64,000 nt of DNA from Solirubrobacterales bacterium (GCA_025450195.1 JANWHW010000016.1:62001-126000); one strand, 5' to 3'; numbered from the stretch's first letter, positions 1 through 9,272 are shown. A program made the numbers and translations. The notes: generated by a model from the sequence alone, not told the origin.

Positions 1-1257
1 AAAGGCGTCGTACTGCTGGCTCGGCGAGATCGGTTCCAGTTCGCCGGTGCCGCTGTTGTATGTGAACAGGTTGAGCGCCGCGAACCCGGTCCGGGCGTAG
101 TGGCCGTTGGCGTCGTAGTAGCCGGTGATCAGCCCGACCTTGCCGAAGCCATTGAAGATGTCGGGGGTGTAGGCACGCGCGAAGTTGAGGTTCGGCTGGA
201 AGTCTTCGATCGCGTCTTCTGAATGAGGGAACGCCTTGGCGGCGCGCTGGCGCACGGCCGGCAGGGCGGCGAGCAGTTCGCTGGCGTCGTTTGCGAAGCC
301 CTTGCGGCTCACTGTGAGGCGGAGGTTTTTGAAGACCGGGACCGATTTCGAGATCACTGGGCGGAATTCGCGCAGGAAAGGTGCGAGGTCCTTGGTGGCA
401 GGCTTTGCGGTTTCGATCAGCGGTTCGAGATCGTCGAGAGCCGCGCGCAGGTTGACGAAAGTTGTGTTGCTCTGGCGGAAGACGGGCGGGAGCAGGTGCA
501 GGGTTTCGCCGAAGGCGGCGTTCTGGCTGGCGATTGCGCCAAACGCCGTGCTCGCATTCGAGATCGCGCTCGACAACTCGTCGTCGCGCTGGGCGATCAC
601 CGTCGCCAGCTTGCTGGAGCTAACGATGAAACGCTCGAACAACCGCTGGTCAGCCGTCAGTTCGCGCGCGAAGGCGCCGCCGCGATTCAGCCCTGGAGCG
701 AAGTACTTGAAGGTTTCGTTCGCCTCCTGACCGCGGCCTTCGAACTGAGCCGCGTTGCCTTGGATGAATTCGCTGAGGCTGCGGCGCACCGGGGCTGGGA
801 AGGTGTTGAGGAGCTGATCTAGGTCGACCGGGGTCGTCGTCGAATCGAGGCTGATCGTGTCGCCGTCCTCGAGCGGCGGATTGCTGTTGGGGGCGGGGCT
901 GATCGAGATGTAGTGGTTGGCCACCCCGGCGAGCGACGTGGCGCGGATGATTGCGGTTGAGCCCTCATGCAGCTGCTGGTCGACGCTGACCTTGACTTCC
1001 GCCTGGTTGTCCTCGGTTAGATCGATGCTTTCGACTGAGCCGACCGGCTGCCCTCCGATCAACACCTGGTTGCCACTGACGAGCTGGCTGGCGTTCTGGA
1101 AAAGGAGCCTGTATTCGTGGCTGCCGCTGCCGCTGAAAAGGATGATCAGCAGAGCGATGACGATGGCTGAAAGAGCCGCGATGGCCGCGATTCGGGTAGG
1201 AGTCGTCCGTCGACTTTTCGCCGAGCCTTTTTCCTCTCCTAGCGGATTAGCAGCCAC
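1..1257 (-). CDS. MCE/MlaD-family protein (3' end outside window)
   Basis: The minus strand is open from a GTG at 1257 to the window edge. The product begins with a short basic stretch and one hydrophobic anchor (AIVIALLIILFSG). An MlaD/MCE domain follows, with QNASQLVSGNQVLIGGQPVG and a later SLAGVANHYISI segment, then a long helical region. MCE proteins bind lipids as hexameric rings or tubes on the outer face of the membrane and pair with ABC or other transporters. The start is uncertain: an in-frame GTG also exists near 1326, and the only purine-rich stretch (GGAGAGG) lies inside the reading frame. It lies 130 bp downstream of a giant MMPL transporter on the same strand, which suggests a lipid-transport role; that link is inference. 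The C-terminus is not in the window. Confidence 0.85.
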   Translation of the reverse strand, partial: MAANPLGEEKGSAKSRRTTPTRIAAIAALSAIVIALLIILFSGSGSHEYRLLFQNASQLVSGNQVLIGGQPVGSVESIDLTEDNQAEVKVSVDQQLHEGSTAIIRATSLAGVANHYISISPAPNSNPPLEDGDTISLDSTTTPVDLDQLLNTFPAPVRRSLSEFIQGNAAQFEGRGQEANETFKYFAPGLNRGGAFARELTADQRLFERFIVSSSKLATVIAQRDDELSSAISNASTAFGAIASQNAAFGETLHLLPPVFRQSNTTFVNLRAALDDLEPLIETAKPATKDLAPFLREFRPVISKSVPVFKNLRLTVSRKGFANDASELLAALPAVRQRAAKAFPHSEDAIEDFQPNLNFARAYTPDIFNGFGKVGLITGYYDANGHYARTGFAALNLFTYNSGTGELEPISPSQQYDAF

Positions 1258-1386
1258 GTATCGTCGCTCGCGGTTCCCCCGTCTCCAACCCGGATGAACG
1301 GTGCAGAATCGTAACCGAGCCACCACCCGTCACGGAGCGGTCTCCGATCTGGCTTAATCCTAAGTAAACGCGCTTGCCAGAGCGGC

Positions 1387-4300
1387 TCAGACGTCGAAGC
1401 GCGGGAGGATGCGCTCCAGGGGCTTTGGCAGCCACCAGACCCGGTCCCCAATCAGCAGCATCAATGCCGGCAACAGCACGATTCTCACCACCGTCGCATC
1501 GAGTAGAACCGCGACGGTCAGCCCGATCCCCAACTGGCTGACGTTGGCGATCGGCGCTCCGGCGAAGGCGATGAAGACGGCCATCATGATCGCCGCCGCG
1601 CCCGTGATCACGCGCGCGGTTTTCTCGAGGCCGAAGTTGATCGCGTCGGAATGGTCGCCAGTGGCGTCGTAGCGCTCGCGCATCCGCACCAGCAGGAATA
1701 CCGCGTAGTCGATCGAGAGGCCGAAGACCACCCCGAAGATCATCGTCGCCCCCACCGCGTCGACATAGGTCCGACCGCCGAGCGGCCAGCCCTCGGGCAC
1801 GTTGGTCAGCAGCGTGAGGATGCCGAAGGCCACCCCGACGGTTGCCAGATTGAGCCCAACGGCGATCGCGGCCAGTGGCAGGGCGCGGAGGATGACGACC
1901 AAGAGGAGGAAGGTGACGATGGTGATGGCCGCCACCACGACCGGGAAGCGCGCTTTGGTGATGCGGTTGTAGGTGTTCACCGTCGCCGCGCCGCCGGCGA
2001 CACCGGTAGTCACGTCCGCCTCGCGGCCCAGGATCGCGGCTTCGTCCTCGAGGCGATCGTTGAGGGCAATGGATCCCGGTGAGTTGAAGGGATAGCGGGA
2101 GATGACCAGCAGCGCAGCCGCCTGCCCGCCCCGGTCGAGATCGATTGCGCCGGCGACCCGCTCGCGGACGGACGGCGGGGTGCCGTCAAGGGCCGAGAGA
2201 ACGAAGTAGCCGGAGTCGAAGATGCCGGGAGAGGTACGCCGCAAGCGGTTGGTCCGCCGTCTCAGGTTGACGTCGGCGGAGAGTATTCGGACGTTGGCAC
2301 GACGCAGCCCCGCCTGCAGCGGATAGGACCGCGCGTAGCCCAGCGCGAGGTTTTCCTCCAGCGTCGAGGTCCCGCCGTCGAGCTGGGCCAAGCCGGCGGC
2401 GAGGGCGTTCGCACCGCCGCCGAGCTGGCTCAGCCCATCGGTCAGTTCCGACGTGCCCCCCGCGAGCCGCTCCGCGCCGCGTTCGAGTTCGCGTCCGCCC
2501 TTTTCAATCTGGATCAGCCCGTCGTAGAGGCGTTCCGCCAAGCCAGTCAGCCGTTTCAGGCCGACGATCGTGGTCACTATCCACGAGGTCACTTCCTCTG
2601 TTTCATCGGCGTCTGTGAGAAGCCGCGATTCAAGCGCCGAGAGCTCCGCGGGGAGGCCTGTGTACCCGGTTGCATAGGGCTGACCGCTGACCGGGTCGGT
2701 CCCGCTGACCGCCGCGAGAGCTTGGCGGATGGCCGCAAGAGCGGCTGCGTAGTTCGGGTCGGTTTGACCCACGGTCATCCCTTCCACCTGCTGCAGCGCC
2801 ACTTTCAGCTGGTCGTTGGCTACCCCGGCCGGCGCCACCAGTTGTGGCAACTTGACGTGGGCGTCCTGGTTGAGCGACTTCTGAGTCCTGCGCGAGCGTG
2901 ACAAACCATTGGTGCGCAGGCTGCCGCCCAGATCGCGAATGCCGAACTTCAGTGCCAGCGCGCCAATCGACGCTTTTTGCTGGGCTTCGGCGAGGCGGCT
3001 GGCACCCTCCGCGAATCTGTCGAGGGCATCTGCCCCCCGTTCGCTGCCGCCGATTGCCTGGCCGAGACCCGCCGCCAGCAAGAGGGCTCCCTCTTCAGCG
3101 CGGCCGGTCCCCTGGGCCAGCAGGCCCGCGCCATAAGCCGCTTCGGAGAGGCCGTCTCGAAGCCGGGCAACTCCGTCTGCGGCGCGGCCCAGACTGCGAC
3201 CCAGTCGTCCCAGCGAGGCGAGCGGCCCAGTTTCTCCGTCGGAGGCGAGCAGTGCCGAGCCGGTCCTTCGCAGCGGGGCGACCGCGCGGGTGACCTGCCC
3301 CGGGCCGACCACCGCCTGCACATCCGGCAGTGCCGCGATCCGTCGCTGCCAACGCGTGAAGGCAGCGAGCCGATCGGAGTCGGTGATGGTGCCTTCGTCG
3401 GCGGCGGCAATGATCACAAACGGCGCTTCGAAGCCGGGGCCGACAGCGTCGTCGATCAGTTCGGCGTCCTGACGGATCGGATCGTCGGATGGCAACTGCT
3501 CGGGGCTGGGCGGGCCTGTCTTTAGGCCGAGGGCCGGAGCGGAGAGGAAGAGAACGAGCCCGCCAATCAAGACGGTGGCTAACCCCGGTCGTCGCAGAGC
3601 TGCTCCGACCAGGGTCATCAGGCGCGAGCTCCCCTCCCCGGGAGGGGAGCCGATCCGCCAGCGATCGAGGTTCGTGCCGCACAAGATGAGAAGAGCGGGG
3701 CCGGGAACGGTGGCGACGAACACGCTGATCACGACGACGAGCGCCACGGTCGCAGCCAGCGACGCAAGCAGCGAGCCGGGCACGATGAAGAGCGCGACCA
3801 GCATCGAGAGCATCAGCGTGCTGCCGGCGAAGATCGTGGTCCGCCCGGCCGTGCGCCGCGTCGTCTGGGCCGCCTCGAGCGGATCGGCGCCACCGGCCAA
3901 CTCCTCGCGGAAGCGGGAAACCATCAGAAGGGCGTAGTCCACCCCGAGCGCGAGGCCCATCATCGTCGTCACCGCGAGCGCGAAGGCGTCCATGCTGAAC
4001 CAGTTGGTGAGCAGGGCAACTACCCCGCGCGAGCTGAACACGGTGATAGCCCCAAAGGCCAGTGGGATCCCAGCCGCTATCGGCGAGCGGAAGACGAGCA
4101 GCAGGACAACCAGCAGGATCGGCAGCGCAATCAGCTCGCCACGCTCGCTGGCGTCGATCGACCCTTCCTGGATTGCCCGCGAAATCGTCGCGAAGCCGGT
4201 CTGGGTCGCGGTAACCGGCGGCGAGATCTCCTCTTCGAGGATCTGGTTCAGCTCCTCGACGGTCTCGTTGACCGCCTCGGTGGTCTCGACATGGAAGTCG

Positions 4301-4707
4301 ACCAGGATCAAGGCACGACGAGGGCCTGGACGGAGCTCCTGGACGACTCCCCGGTCCCAGGGCGAGAGGGTCGTTACCTTCGGGTCCTCTCGCAGGGTGC
4401 GAATCAGGGCGGGGCCTTGGCGATCGATTGAGGCCTCTGGGCCGCGCAGGAGGATCGCGAAAGGCGCGGCCGGGCCGAAGTGATCGCGCAGTAGATCGTT
4501 GGCGCGTGCGGATGGGGTGTCCGAGATGCCGAGCGTGGTGGGGCTGAGCTTCTCCTCAACCCCTCGCCCCAAGAAACCGAGCACAGCAATTAGAAAAAGG
4601 GATACGGCCAGCACCCGGCGAGGGTGCCGAAGCAAGACAGGCGGGCGCGCAGGGCCGTCTTTGTCGCGCAGCCCACGGCTTCGCTCCCTGCTCCTCCTCC
4701 TTAGCAC
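1387..4707 (-). CDS. MMPL-family RND transporter, 1106 aa, with helical insert
   Basis: This is a very large inner-membrane protein of the MMPL branch of RND transporters, which export lipids or other hydrophobic substrates using the proton gradient. TM1 is near residues 35-55. Two blocks of five to six membrane helices follow, one around residues 185-345 and one at the C-terminus, each with the GLALGVDYALLMVSRFRE or FGLSIDYAVFLLVRMRE signature expected of the family. Residues of roughly 480-790 form a glycine/alanine-rich heptad region (GAGLLAQGTG, GANALAAGLAQLDGG) resembling YhgE/Pip-type coiled coils. The GTG start at 4707 lies just before an AAGGAGG run, so the start is not certain. It is paralogous to the gene at 12453-15539 and upstream of an MCE gene. 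Confidence 0.9.
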   Translation of the reverse strand: MLRRRSRERSRGLRDKDGPARPPVLLRHPRRVLAVSLFLIAVLGFLGRGVEEKLSPTTLGISDTPSARANDLLRDHFGPAAPFAILLRGPEASIDRQGPALIRTLREDPKVTTLSPWDRGVVQELRPGPRRALILVDFHVETTEAVNETVEELNQILEEEISPPVTATQTGFATISRAIQEGSIDASERGELIALPILLVVLLLVFRSPIAAGIPLAFGAITVFSSRGVVALLTNWFSMDAFALAVTTMMGLALGVDYALLMVSRFREELAGGADPLEAAQTTRRTAGRTTIFAGSTLMLSMLVALFIVPGSLLASLAATVALVVVISVFVATVPGPALLILCGTNLDRWRIGSPPGEGSSRLMTLVGAALRRPGLATVLIGGLVLFLSAPALGLKTGPPSPEQLPSDDPIRQDAELIDDAVGPGFEAPFVIIAAADEGTITDSDRLAAFTRWQRRIAALPDVQAVVGPGQVTRAVAPLRRTGSALLASDGETGPLASLGRLGRSLGRAADGVARLRDGLSEAAYGAGLLAQGTGRAEEGALLLAAGLGQAIGGSERGADALDRFAEGASRLAEAQQKASIGALALKFGIRDLGGSLRTNGLSRSRRTQKSLNQDAHVKLPQLVAPAGVANDQLKVALQQVEGMTVGQTDPNYAAALAAIRQALAAVSGTDPVSGQPYATGYTGLPAELSALESRLLTDADETEEVTSWIVTTIVGLKRLTGLAERLYDGLIQIEKGGRELERGAERLAGGTSELTDGLSQLGGGANALAAGLAQLDGGTSTLEENLALGYARSYPLQAGLRRANVRILSADVNLRRRTNRLRRTSPGIFDSGYFVLSALDGTPPSVRERVAGAIDLDRGGQAAALLVISRYPFNSPGSIALNDRLEDEAAILGREADVTTGVAGGAATVNTYNRITKARFPVVVAAITIVTFLLLVVILRALPLAAIAVGLNLATVGVAFGILTLLTNVPEGWPLGGRTYVDAVGATMIFGVVFGLSIDYAVFLLVRMRERYDATGDHSDAINFGLEKTARVITGAAAIMMAVFIAFAGAPIANVSQLGIGLTVAVLLDATVVRIVLLPALMLLIGDRVWWLPKPLERILPRFDV

Positions 4708-4853
4708 GCTCAGTAGTTTGGCGATTGGGGAGGCCGAACGGGCGCCATTATGCAGAATTCTCTGTTAAGGATTTTGCTCGCCCTATGGGCGCTACCGGCA
4801 ACGAGAGAAGGGGATCGCGCTACATTCAGTGGCCACTGATGTTGAAGGGCAAG

Positions 4854-5636
4854 ATGAACCGTTCTCGCTTAGACAGGGTCGGCCTTGGCGCGTTTTTGGC
4901 GCTCTGTGGGCTGCTCTTGGCGATTGCCGGTGGGGTTGCCTACGCAGAGATGGTCCAGGTGGGGCCGCTCGTGCTCCGTGCTGACGGCGGGTTCACCCCA
5001 CGCGAGCTGCCACGAGACAGATACGTGCCGATCCGCTTCGAGGGGCACGCCAAGATCAGCTCGACGAATTCAGAGCCTGTGCCGCCGCTGCAGCAGATGA
5101 AACTGAGCTTCGACCGTGATGGGCGGATCACGACCAAGGGTCTCGCGGTTTGCTCCCCCACCCAAATCGAAGGCGCGACGCCTCAGATGGCGAGGCAGGC
5201 CTGCAAAGCGGCGATCGTCGGCAGCGGCCATGTAGGCGTGACGGTCAATCTTCCGGGTAACGGTCCCGTCAAGATCGAATCGCCGTTGACGCTGTTCAAC
5301 GGCCCCCGCCAGGAAGGTGACCTGACGGTCGTTGCCCACGCCCAGACGACCTTTCCGAAAACTGAAACCTTCGTTGTGGTTGTGCCGGTCGAACGCCTTA
5401 AAGGTGGCTTCAGCTACCGAGCGACCGTCAATCTGCCGAAGATCGCCGAAGGGTACGGCGCGCTCACCTCCGCCGACGGCAAGATTGGCAAGCGCTACCG
5501 CTCCGCCGGCAGCGAGCGCAGCTACATCTCGGCGCGCTGTTCCGACGGCATCCTCGAAACCCAGGGGCGCCTCGTGTTCGCCGACGGCATAGTGATCCTC
5601 GGCAGCATCTTCAAGCCCTGCAGCGCTCTCGACTAG
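4854..5636 (+). CDS. Secreted or anchored hypothetical protein, 260 aa
   Basis: I do not recognise this family with certainty. The ATG at 4854 is preceded by a GAAGGG motif at good spacing. It gives a protein that opens MNRSRLDRVGLG and continues into a hydrophobic helix ending near an AYA signal-cleavage-like site, so it is probably exported. An upstream in-frame ATG at 4725 would add an unconvincing 43-residue extension. The mature part is predicted beta-rich, with a repeated pattern of short strands (for example PVKIESPLTLFNG and LKGGFSYRATVNLP) and three or more cysteines. It is divergent from the MMPL gene and followed by tRNA-Lys. The function is unknown. Confidence 0.75.
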   Translation: MNRSRLDRVGLGAFLALCGLLLAIAGGVAYAEMVQVGPLVLRADGGFTPRELPRDRYVPIRFEGHAKISSTNSEPVPPLQQMKLSFDRDGRITTKGLAVCSPTQIEGATPQMARQACKAAIVGSGHVGVTVNLPGNGPVKIESPLTLFNGPRQEGDLTVVAHAQTTFPKTETFVVVVPVERLKGGFSYRATVNLPKIAEGYGALTSADGKIGKRYRSAGSERSYISARCSDGILETQGRLVFADGIVILGSIFKPCSALD

Positions 5637-5661
5637 CCGCTCCACCAGCAGTCCGGCTTCC

Positions 5662-5667
5662 TATACT
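5662..5667 (+). promoter_or_regulatory. Candidate -10 box of tRNA-Lys
   Basis: TATACT lies 10 bp before the tRNA 5' end, with no convincing -35 hexamer. The position fits a transcription start at about 5674. Confidence 0.4.
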
Positions 5668-5676
5668 TGCCGCCCC

Positions 5677-5750
5677 GGGCCGCTAGCTCAACTGGTTAGA
5701 GCAGGAGCCTCTTAAGCTCAAGGTTGAAGGTTCGAGTCCTTCGCGGCCCA
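5677..5750 (+). tRNA. tRNA-Lys (CTT)
   Basis: A 74-nt cloverleaf can be folded. The acceptor GGGCCGC pairs with GCGGCCC and the discriminator is A. The D stem is GCTC/GAGC and the T arm is GAAGG-TTCGAGT-CCTTC. The anticodon loop is CTCTTAA, giving anticodon CTT at 5711-5713. The 27-43 pair is a G-A mismatch. CCA is not encoded. Confidence 0.93.
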
Positions 5751-5869
5751 TTACTCGCATCTTCGCCGGCCTCTTTGCCACCAGCAACGAGGCACGGCGA
5801 CCTTCCACGGCGGTTTCGATTCTTATCCGGGGTGAGGGAGCCTTCGACCAGGGTTGTGGAATCGACTGC

Positions 5870-6652
5870 CTAGGGGCTTTGGGTTATTCCGGATTCCGCG
5901 CTGGAACCGGCGAGGCCGCCAAAGGGATTTTGCAGGGATTCTTTGCCTGTTCCGCGTTCGGCTTTGGCGAATTCCTGCTTTTGTTTCTGCCATTCTTTCG
6001 CGTTTTTGCGGTAGCCCTCCAACTGTTTTTTGGCTTCTTCCGAAGAGCTGGTGAGCTTGGTGGCGGCCTTTGCGATCTTGTCGCCTTCTGAGAAATTGCC
6101 GTCGAAGTACAGGTAAATGGCCAAGGTGCTCAACGAGTTCGCATCGCGTTTGCTCTCTACGGCCAGCTGCTGTGTAGCCGCGGCGTTTTCGATCGCTTCC
6201 TCGACTTCCGGGATGCTGTTGGAAGATTCCGCAAGGCTGAAATAGGTTTCGGCGACCAGCTGGGCCATCACCGGATTGGGCGCCTCGCTGGTGTGCTTCA
6301 CGTATCTGCTCCATGCCTGCTGTCCCTGTTCGAGCTCGGCTCGGGCCTCGGGTGAGACCTCTCGTTCGCCAGTTTCAGGATTGACGCTCAGCGTCGTCCC
6401 CACATTTATGCGTGTGCGGGCGAGTGCGAGAAGCAGGACTTCGTCGGTGGGGTCTTTGCGAAGCTGCCGTTCGATTTTCTCCGCTCGCTCGTCCAGAGCG
6501 GCGCTGGTGCTGATCGAGCTGCCGGTGCTGGCCAAATCGGCCAAGTTGAACGGGCCGATGACCAAGAAGAGGCTGCCGCCCATCAGCAACGCGAGGATCG
6601 CGTAGACGACCCGGACGACGTGCTTGCGCTTGCCACTGAGGTCAAACAGCAT
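5870..6652 (-). CDS. Membrane-anchored TPR-like protein, 260 aa
   Basis: The protein starts MLFDLSGKRKHVVRVVYAIL and enters a single membrane helix (residues about 14-33), followed by an external helical domain. Helix pairs such as ADKIAKA/TLAIYLYFDG and QLVAETYFSLAESSNS look like degenerate tetratricopeptide repeats, which usually mediate protein-protein contacts. The last 60 residues are lysine/glutamine rich and probably coiled or disordered. The ATG at 6652 lies 33 bp downstream of the tatC stop on the same strand, so it is probably the third gene of a tatA-tatC operon. It may be a chaperone-like partner of secretion; that is inference from position only. It faces tRNA-Lys tail to tail. 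Confidence 0.8.
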   Translation of the reverse strand: MLFDLSGKRKHVVRVVYAILALLMGGSLFLVIGPFNLADLASTGSSISTSAALDERAEKIERQLRKDPTDEVLLLALARTRINVGTTLSVNPETGEREVSPEARAELEQGQQAWSRYVKHTSEAPNPVMAQLVAETYFSLAESSNSIPEVEEAIENAAATQQLAVESKRDANSLSTLAIYLYFDGNFSEGDKIAKAATKLTSSSEEAKKQLEGYRKNAKEWQKQKQEFAKAERGTGKESLQNPFGGLAGSSAESGITQSP

Positions 6653-6684
6653 CTCGCCGCCACCCCTTCTCCGCCGTCATTCGG

Positions 6685-7458
6685 TCACCGCTCCTGTGTC
6701 GAGGGCCTACTCAAGCCTCCTGCGACCCCGGGCTTGCCGAAGACGCGCGCGAGCAAGATACTCAACTCGAAGAGGATGAGCAGAGGCACCATCTCGATCA
6801 GCATCGAGATCGGGTCGACTCCGGGCAGCAAAGCGGCCAGGATCGCCATGCTCAGGTAGGCATAGCGCCGGTTCGCCGTGAGCTGATCGACGCTGACGAT
6901 GCCGAGGCGAGTAACCGCGATGATCACCAGGGGAAACTCGAAGAGGATGCCGGTCCCCAGCATCGTCATCGAGAAGAAGCTGTAGTAGTCCTGGGCACGA
7001 ACCTGGACGCTGAACTGGCTGTCGTTGAAGCCGAGCAGGAAACCGACCGCCGCCGGCACCACGACGAAGTACGAGAAGGCAAGCCCAGCCAGAAACAGCA
7101 ATGGGGCGAGGATCAGCATCGGCACCACAGTCCTTCGCTCGGCCTCGCTGAACGCGGGCAGGACGTAGGCGAACACCTGATAGAGGACCACCGGGAGGGA
7201 GAGGATGATCGCGCCATAGGCGGCGACGGTGAGTGTGATCGTGAACGGCTCGGTGACGCCAAGGGTGAGCAGCTTCTCGTGAGCGGCGGGCAGCGGCCCC
7301 GAAGCCATCTCGAGCAACAGGCTGTTCTGCCAGAAGCAGAGAGCCAGGGCGACGCCAAAGGCCGCGATGCAGACGATGAGGCGATTGCGCAGCTCGTCAA
7401 GGTGCTCGACGAGAGTGAGGCGGTCCTCATGGGAGACCGGCCGGACGCGGCGGGTCAT
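6685..7458 (-). CDS. tatC: Sec-independent protein translocase subunit TatC
   Basis: TatC is the multi-spanning core of the twin-arginine translocase. It recognises RR signal peptides and exports folded proteins across the cytoplasmic membrane. The 257-residue length is normal. The cytoplasmic N-terminus carries the family motif EHLDELRNRL at residues 18-27, which contributes to signal-peptide binding. Six hydrophobic helices follow. tatA lies 7 bp upstream and a TPR-like membrane protein downstream, all on the minus strand. A likely substrate is encoded nearby: the Rieske protein at 11619-12296 has a twin-arginine signal anchor. Confidence 0.97.
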   Translation of the reverse strand: MTRRVRPVSHEDRLTLVEHLDELRNRLIVCIAAFGVALALCFWQNSLLLEMASGPLPAAHEKLLTLGVTEPFTITLTVAAYGAIILSLPVVLYQVFAYVLPAFSEAERRTVVPMLILAPLLFLAGLAFSYFVVVPAAVGFLLGFNDSQFSVQVRAQDYYSFFSMTMLGTGILFEFPLVIIAVTRLGIVSVDQLTANRRYAYLSMAILAALLPGVDPISMLIEMVPLLILFELSILLARVFGKPGVAGGLSRPSTQER

Positions 7459-7465
7459 GTCGGGC

Positions 7466-7693
7466 TCAGGGCCGCTTGGGGGCGACCGGCTCGCTCTTAC
7501 CGGGCTCGAGCTCCTGCGACGACGAGACCGTTGGCTGCTCCTCGTCGTCCCTGTCGCCGCTGATCGAGCCGCGAAACTCCCGAATCCCCTTGCCCAGCGA
7601 GCGTCCCAGCTCAGGCAGGCGCTTTGGCCCGAAGACGATCAGGGCGATGATCAGGACCACTGCTATCTCGAACACGCCGATGTTGCCAGGCAT
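7466..7693 (-). CDS. tatA: Sec-independent protein translocase subunit TatA/TatE
   Basis: This 75-residue protein has the canonical TatA layout: a short N-terminal membrane helix (IAVVLIIALIVFG), the hinge FGPKRLPELGRSLG, an amphipathic helix and a charged, disordered tail. TatA oligomers form the pore or membrane-weakening element that passes folded substrates recruited by TatC. The ATG at 7693 begins MPGNIGVFEIAV. It is the first gene of the tatA-tatC-TPR set. The phenylalanine-glycine hinge is intact. Whether it acts as TatA or a TatA/B dual-function protein cannot be told from sequence; no separate tatB is in the window. Confidence 0.95.
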   Translation of the reverse strand: MPGNIGVFEIAVVLIIALIVFGPKRLPELGRSLGKGIREFRGSISGDRDDEEQPTVSSSQELEPGKSEPVAPKRP

Positions 7694-7855
7694 GGTTCCA
7701 TGGTACCGGGCGCACGACAGCTGCGATGCCGAGTGGGATGCGGTGGCAAATCAGCGGCGAATTGGGCAGCTTCCCTACCCGGTTCTTGGGTTTTCCTCGA
7801 ATCCCACAGAAAACTGCGGATTAAGTCATGGTCTCCGGTGTTCGAGTAGATAAGC

Positions 7856-8188
7856 ATGGAGCCTGCGACTCGAACAGGAACGAAAGCAGCACGAGGCCTT
7901 CATGTCTGCCCCAAGTGCGATTCGAACCTGGTGCAGCCGACCTGTTGGGAGCAAACCAACGACCGGGGCCGGTGGCGTCTCTGGCGACGCTGCCCCGAGT
8001 GCGAGTGGCATTGCGACGCGGTGCACGGTGAGCGTGAGATTGACGCCTACGACGAGGAGCTCGACAACGGCACGGCTGCCTTGACGCGCGTCCTCAAGGA
8101 ACTCGAGCACGAAAACATGCAGCACATTGCCGAGGCCTTCACTGCTGCACTGGCGGCAGACCTAATCACCGCCGAAGACTTCGGGTAA
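7856..8188 (+). CDS. Small zinc-ribbon protein, 110 aa
   Basis: Two knuckles, CPKC at residues 18-21 and CPEC at residues 46-49, form a probable four-cysteine zinc ribbon. Further cysteines lie at about 30 and 53. The C-terminal half is an acidic, predicted helical segment (EELDNGTAALTRVLKELEHE). I do not recognise a named family. Such compact zinc-ribbon proteins often bind nucleic acids or serve as adaptors, but nothing here shows which. It is transcribed divergently from tatA and convergently with the polyprenyl synthase operon. The ATG at 7856 has no clear Shine-Dalgarno sequence. Confidence 0.7.
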   Translation: MEPATRTGTKAARGLHVCPKCDSNLVQPTCWEQTNDRGRWRLWRRCPECEWHCDAVHGEREIDAYDEELDNGTAALTRVLKELEHENMQHIAEAFTAALAADLITAEDFG

Positions 8189-8245
8189 CGACTCCGAGGG
8201 GTGGGCGAGCGCCGCGAGTTTCTTCCGGCTCAGGGACCCTGGGTA

Positions 8246-8303
8246 ATCGACCCGCGATCCGGCGGGTGGCACTGTAGGGGGACCCACCGGGGCACGGGTC
8301 GAT
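8246..8303. terminator. Compound hairpin between convergent genes
   Basis: ATCGACCCG at 8246-8254 is exactly complementary in inverted order to 8295-8303, and a GGTGG/CCACC pair nests inside. It sits between the stops of the zinc-ribbon gene and the polyprenyl synthase gene, so a bidirectional terminator role is likely. There is no T tract. Confidence 0.5.
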
Positions 8304-8306
8304 GAG

Positions 8307-9272
8307 CTACGAGTACCTCTGGACTACGCCGTCGGCGACCAGGCTGAGCAGCTGGCGCTGTTCGGGGTCGAACGCCGCGGTATCGAGGCGCTGCTTGGCG
8401 GCCGCGACCATCTCGAGAGCGCGCGAGCGGACCTTCCCCAGAGCGCCCGTGGCTGCGATGCGATCGCAGAGTGCCTCGGCCGCGGTGGCATCCAGGCCTC
8501 GTAGGTCGGCGGCCCCGATCTCGGGGTCCTGCCCGGCCGCGAGGATCGCCGGCAGCGTCACCGTGCCATCAAGCAGATCGGTGCCGCGCGCCTTGCCTGT
8601 CCGCTCGGGTGGGCCGGAGATGTCGAGCACGTCGTCCAAGAGCTGAAAGGCGAGCCCGATCTCCGAGCCAAAGGCACCCAGCACCTCCTCGTCGCGGCCA
8701 AGCAGGCAGGCGCATTCGAAGAGGGTCGCGGTCTTCAGGCGGCACCGCTCGATATAGCGAGATTCGGAGATCGACGTGTCGTAAGCATCGTGGCGCTGCG
8801 CGAGCTCGCCTCGGGCGAGGGCAACCGAAGCGGCGGCGAGGAGCTCGGTCGAACGGCGGTCCTGGGTCTCGGCAAGGAGCGCAAAGGCGCGGGAGAAGAG
8901 GAGGTCTCCGGTCGTGGTCGCCCCTCCACGGCCCGATGTCGCCACCACGGTCGGCTCGCCCCGGCGCAGCGGGGCGGCGTCCAGCACGTCGTCGTGAACG
9001 AGGGTCGCCATGTGAACCAGCTCGATCGCCGTCGCCGCCAGGGTCGCCCTTTCTCCTCTCTCCTCCCCGGCGCAGAGCAAGACCAGCAGTGGCCGCAGGC
9101 GCTTTCCCCCGGCGGCGAGGGTCCTTCCCGCGTCACCACCCAGCCGATCGCCGTGCCCTGTGGCCTGAGCGCGGAGCTTCTCCTCCACCTCACCGAGCCG
9201 AGCCGGCAGCCAGCGGCTCGAGGCATCCAGAACCGCGGTGACCGGAGGTGGGACTGCGGAGCGGCGGGTCAC
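8307..9272 (-). CDS. Polyprenyl diphosphate synthase (menaquinone side chain)
   Basis: This trans-isoprenyl diphosphate synthase condenses isopentenyl diphosphate units onto an allylic primer. Both aspartate-rich motifs are present: DDVLD at residues 94-98 (first DDxxD) and DDVLD at 213-217. GGKRLRP at about 55-61 binds the diphosphate. The length of 321 residues is typical of the long-chain (hepta- to nonaprenyl) and GGPP-type enzymes. The chain length cannot be read from sequence alone. The start overlaps the menG stop by 4 nt, so the two are translationally coupled. With menG and the bc genes upstream, supply of the menaquinone isoprenoid tail is the best explanation. Confidence 0.93.
   Translation of the reverse strand: MTRRSAVPPPVTAVLDASSRWLPARLGEVEEKLRAQATGHGDRLGGDAGRTLAAGGKRLRPLLVLLCAGEERGERATLAATAIELVHMATLVHDDVLDAAPLRRGEPTVVATSGRGGATTTGDLLFSRAFALLAETQDRRSTELLAAASVALARGELAQRHDAYDTSISESRYIERCRLKTATLFECACLLGRDEEVLGAFGSEIGLAFQLLDDVLDISGPPERTGKARGTDLLDGTVTLPAILAAGQDPEIGAADLRGLDATAAEALCDRIAATGALGKVRSRALEMVAAAKQRLDTAAFDPEQRQLLSLVADGVVQRYS

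Noticed and set aside
223-822. 199-residue plus-strand frame at the left edge
   Set aside because: It is the antisense of the MCE gene, whose translation shows the MlaD-type domain.
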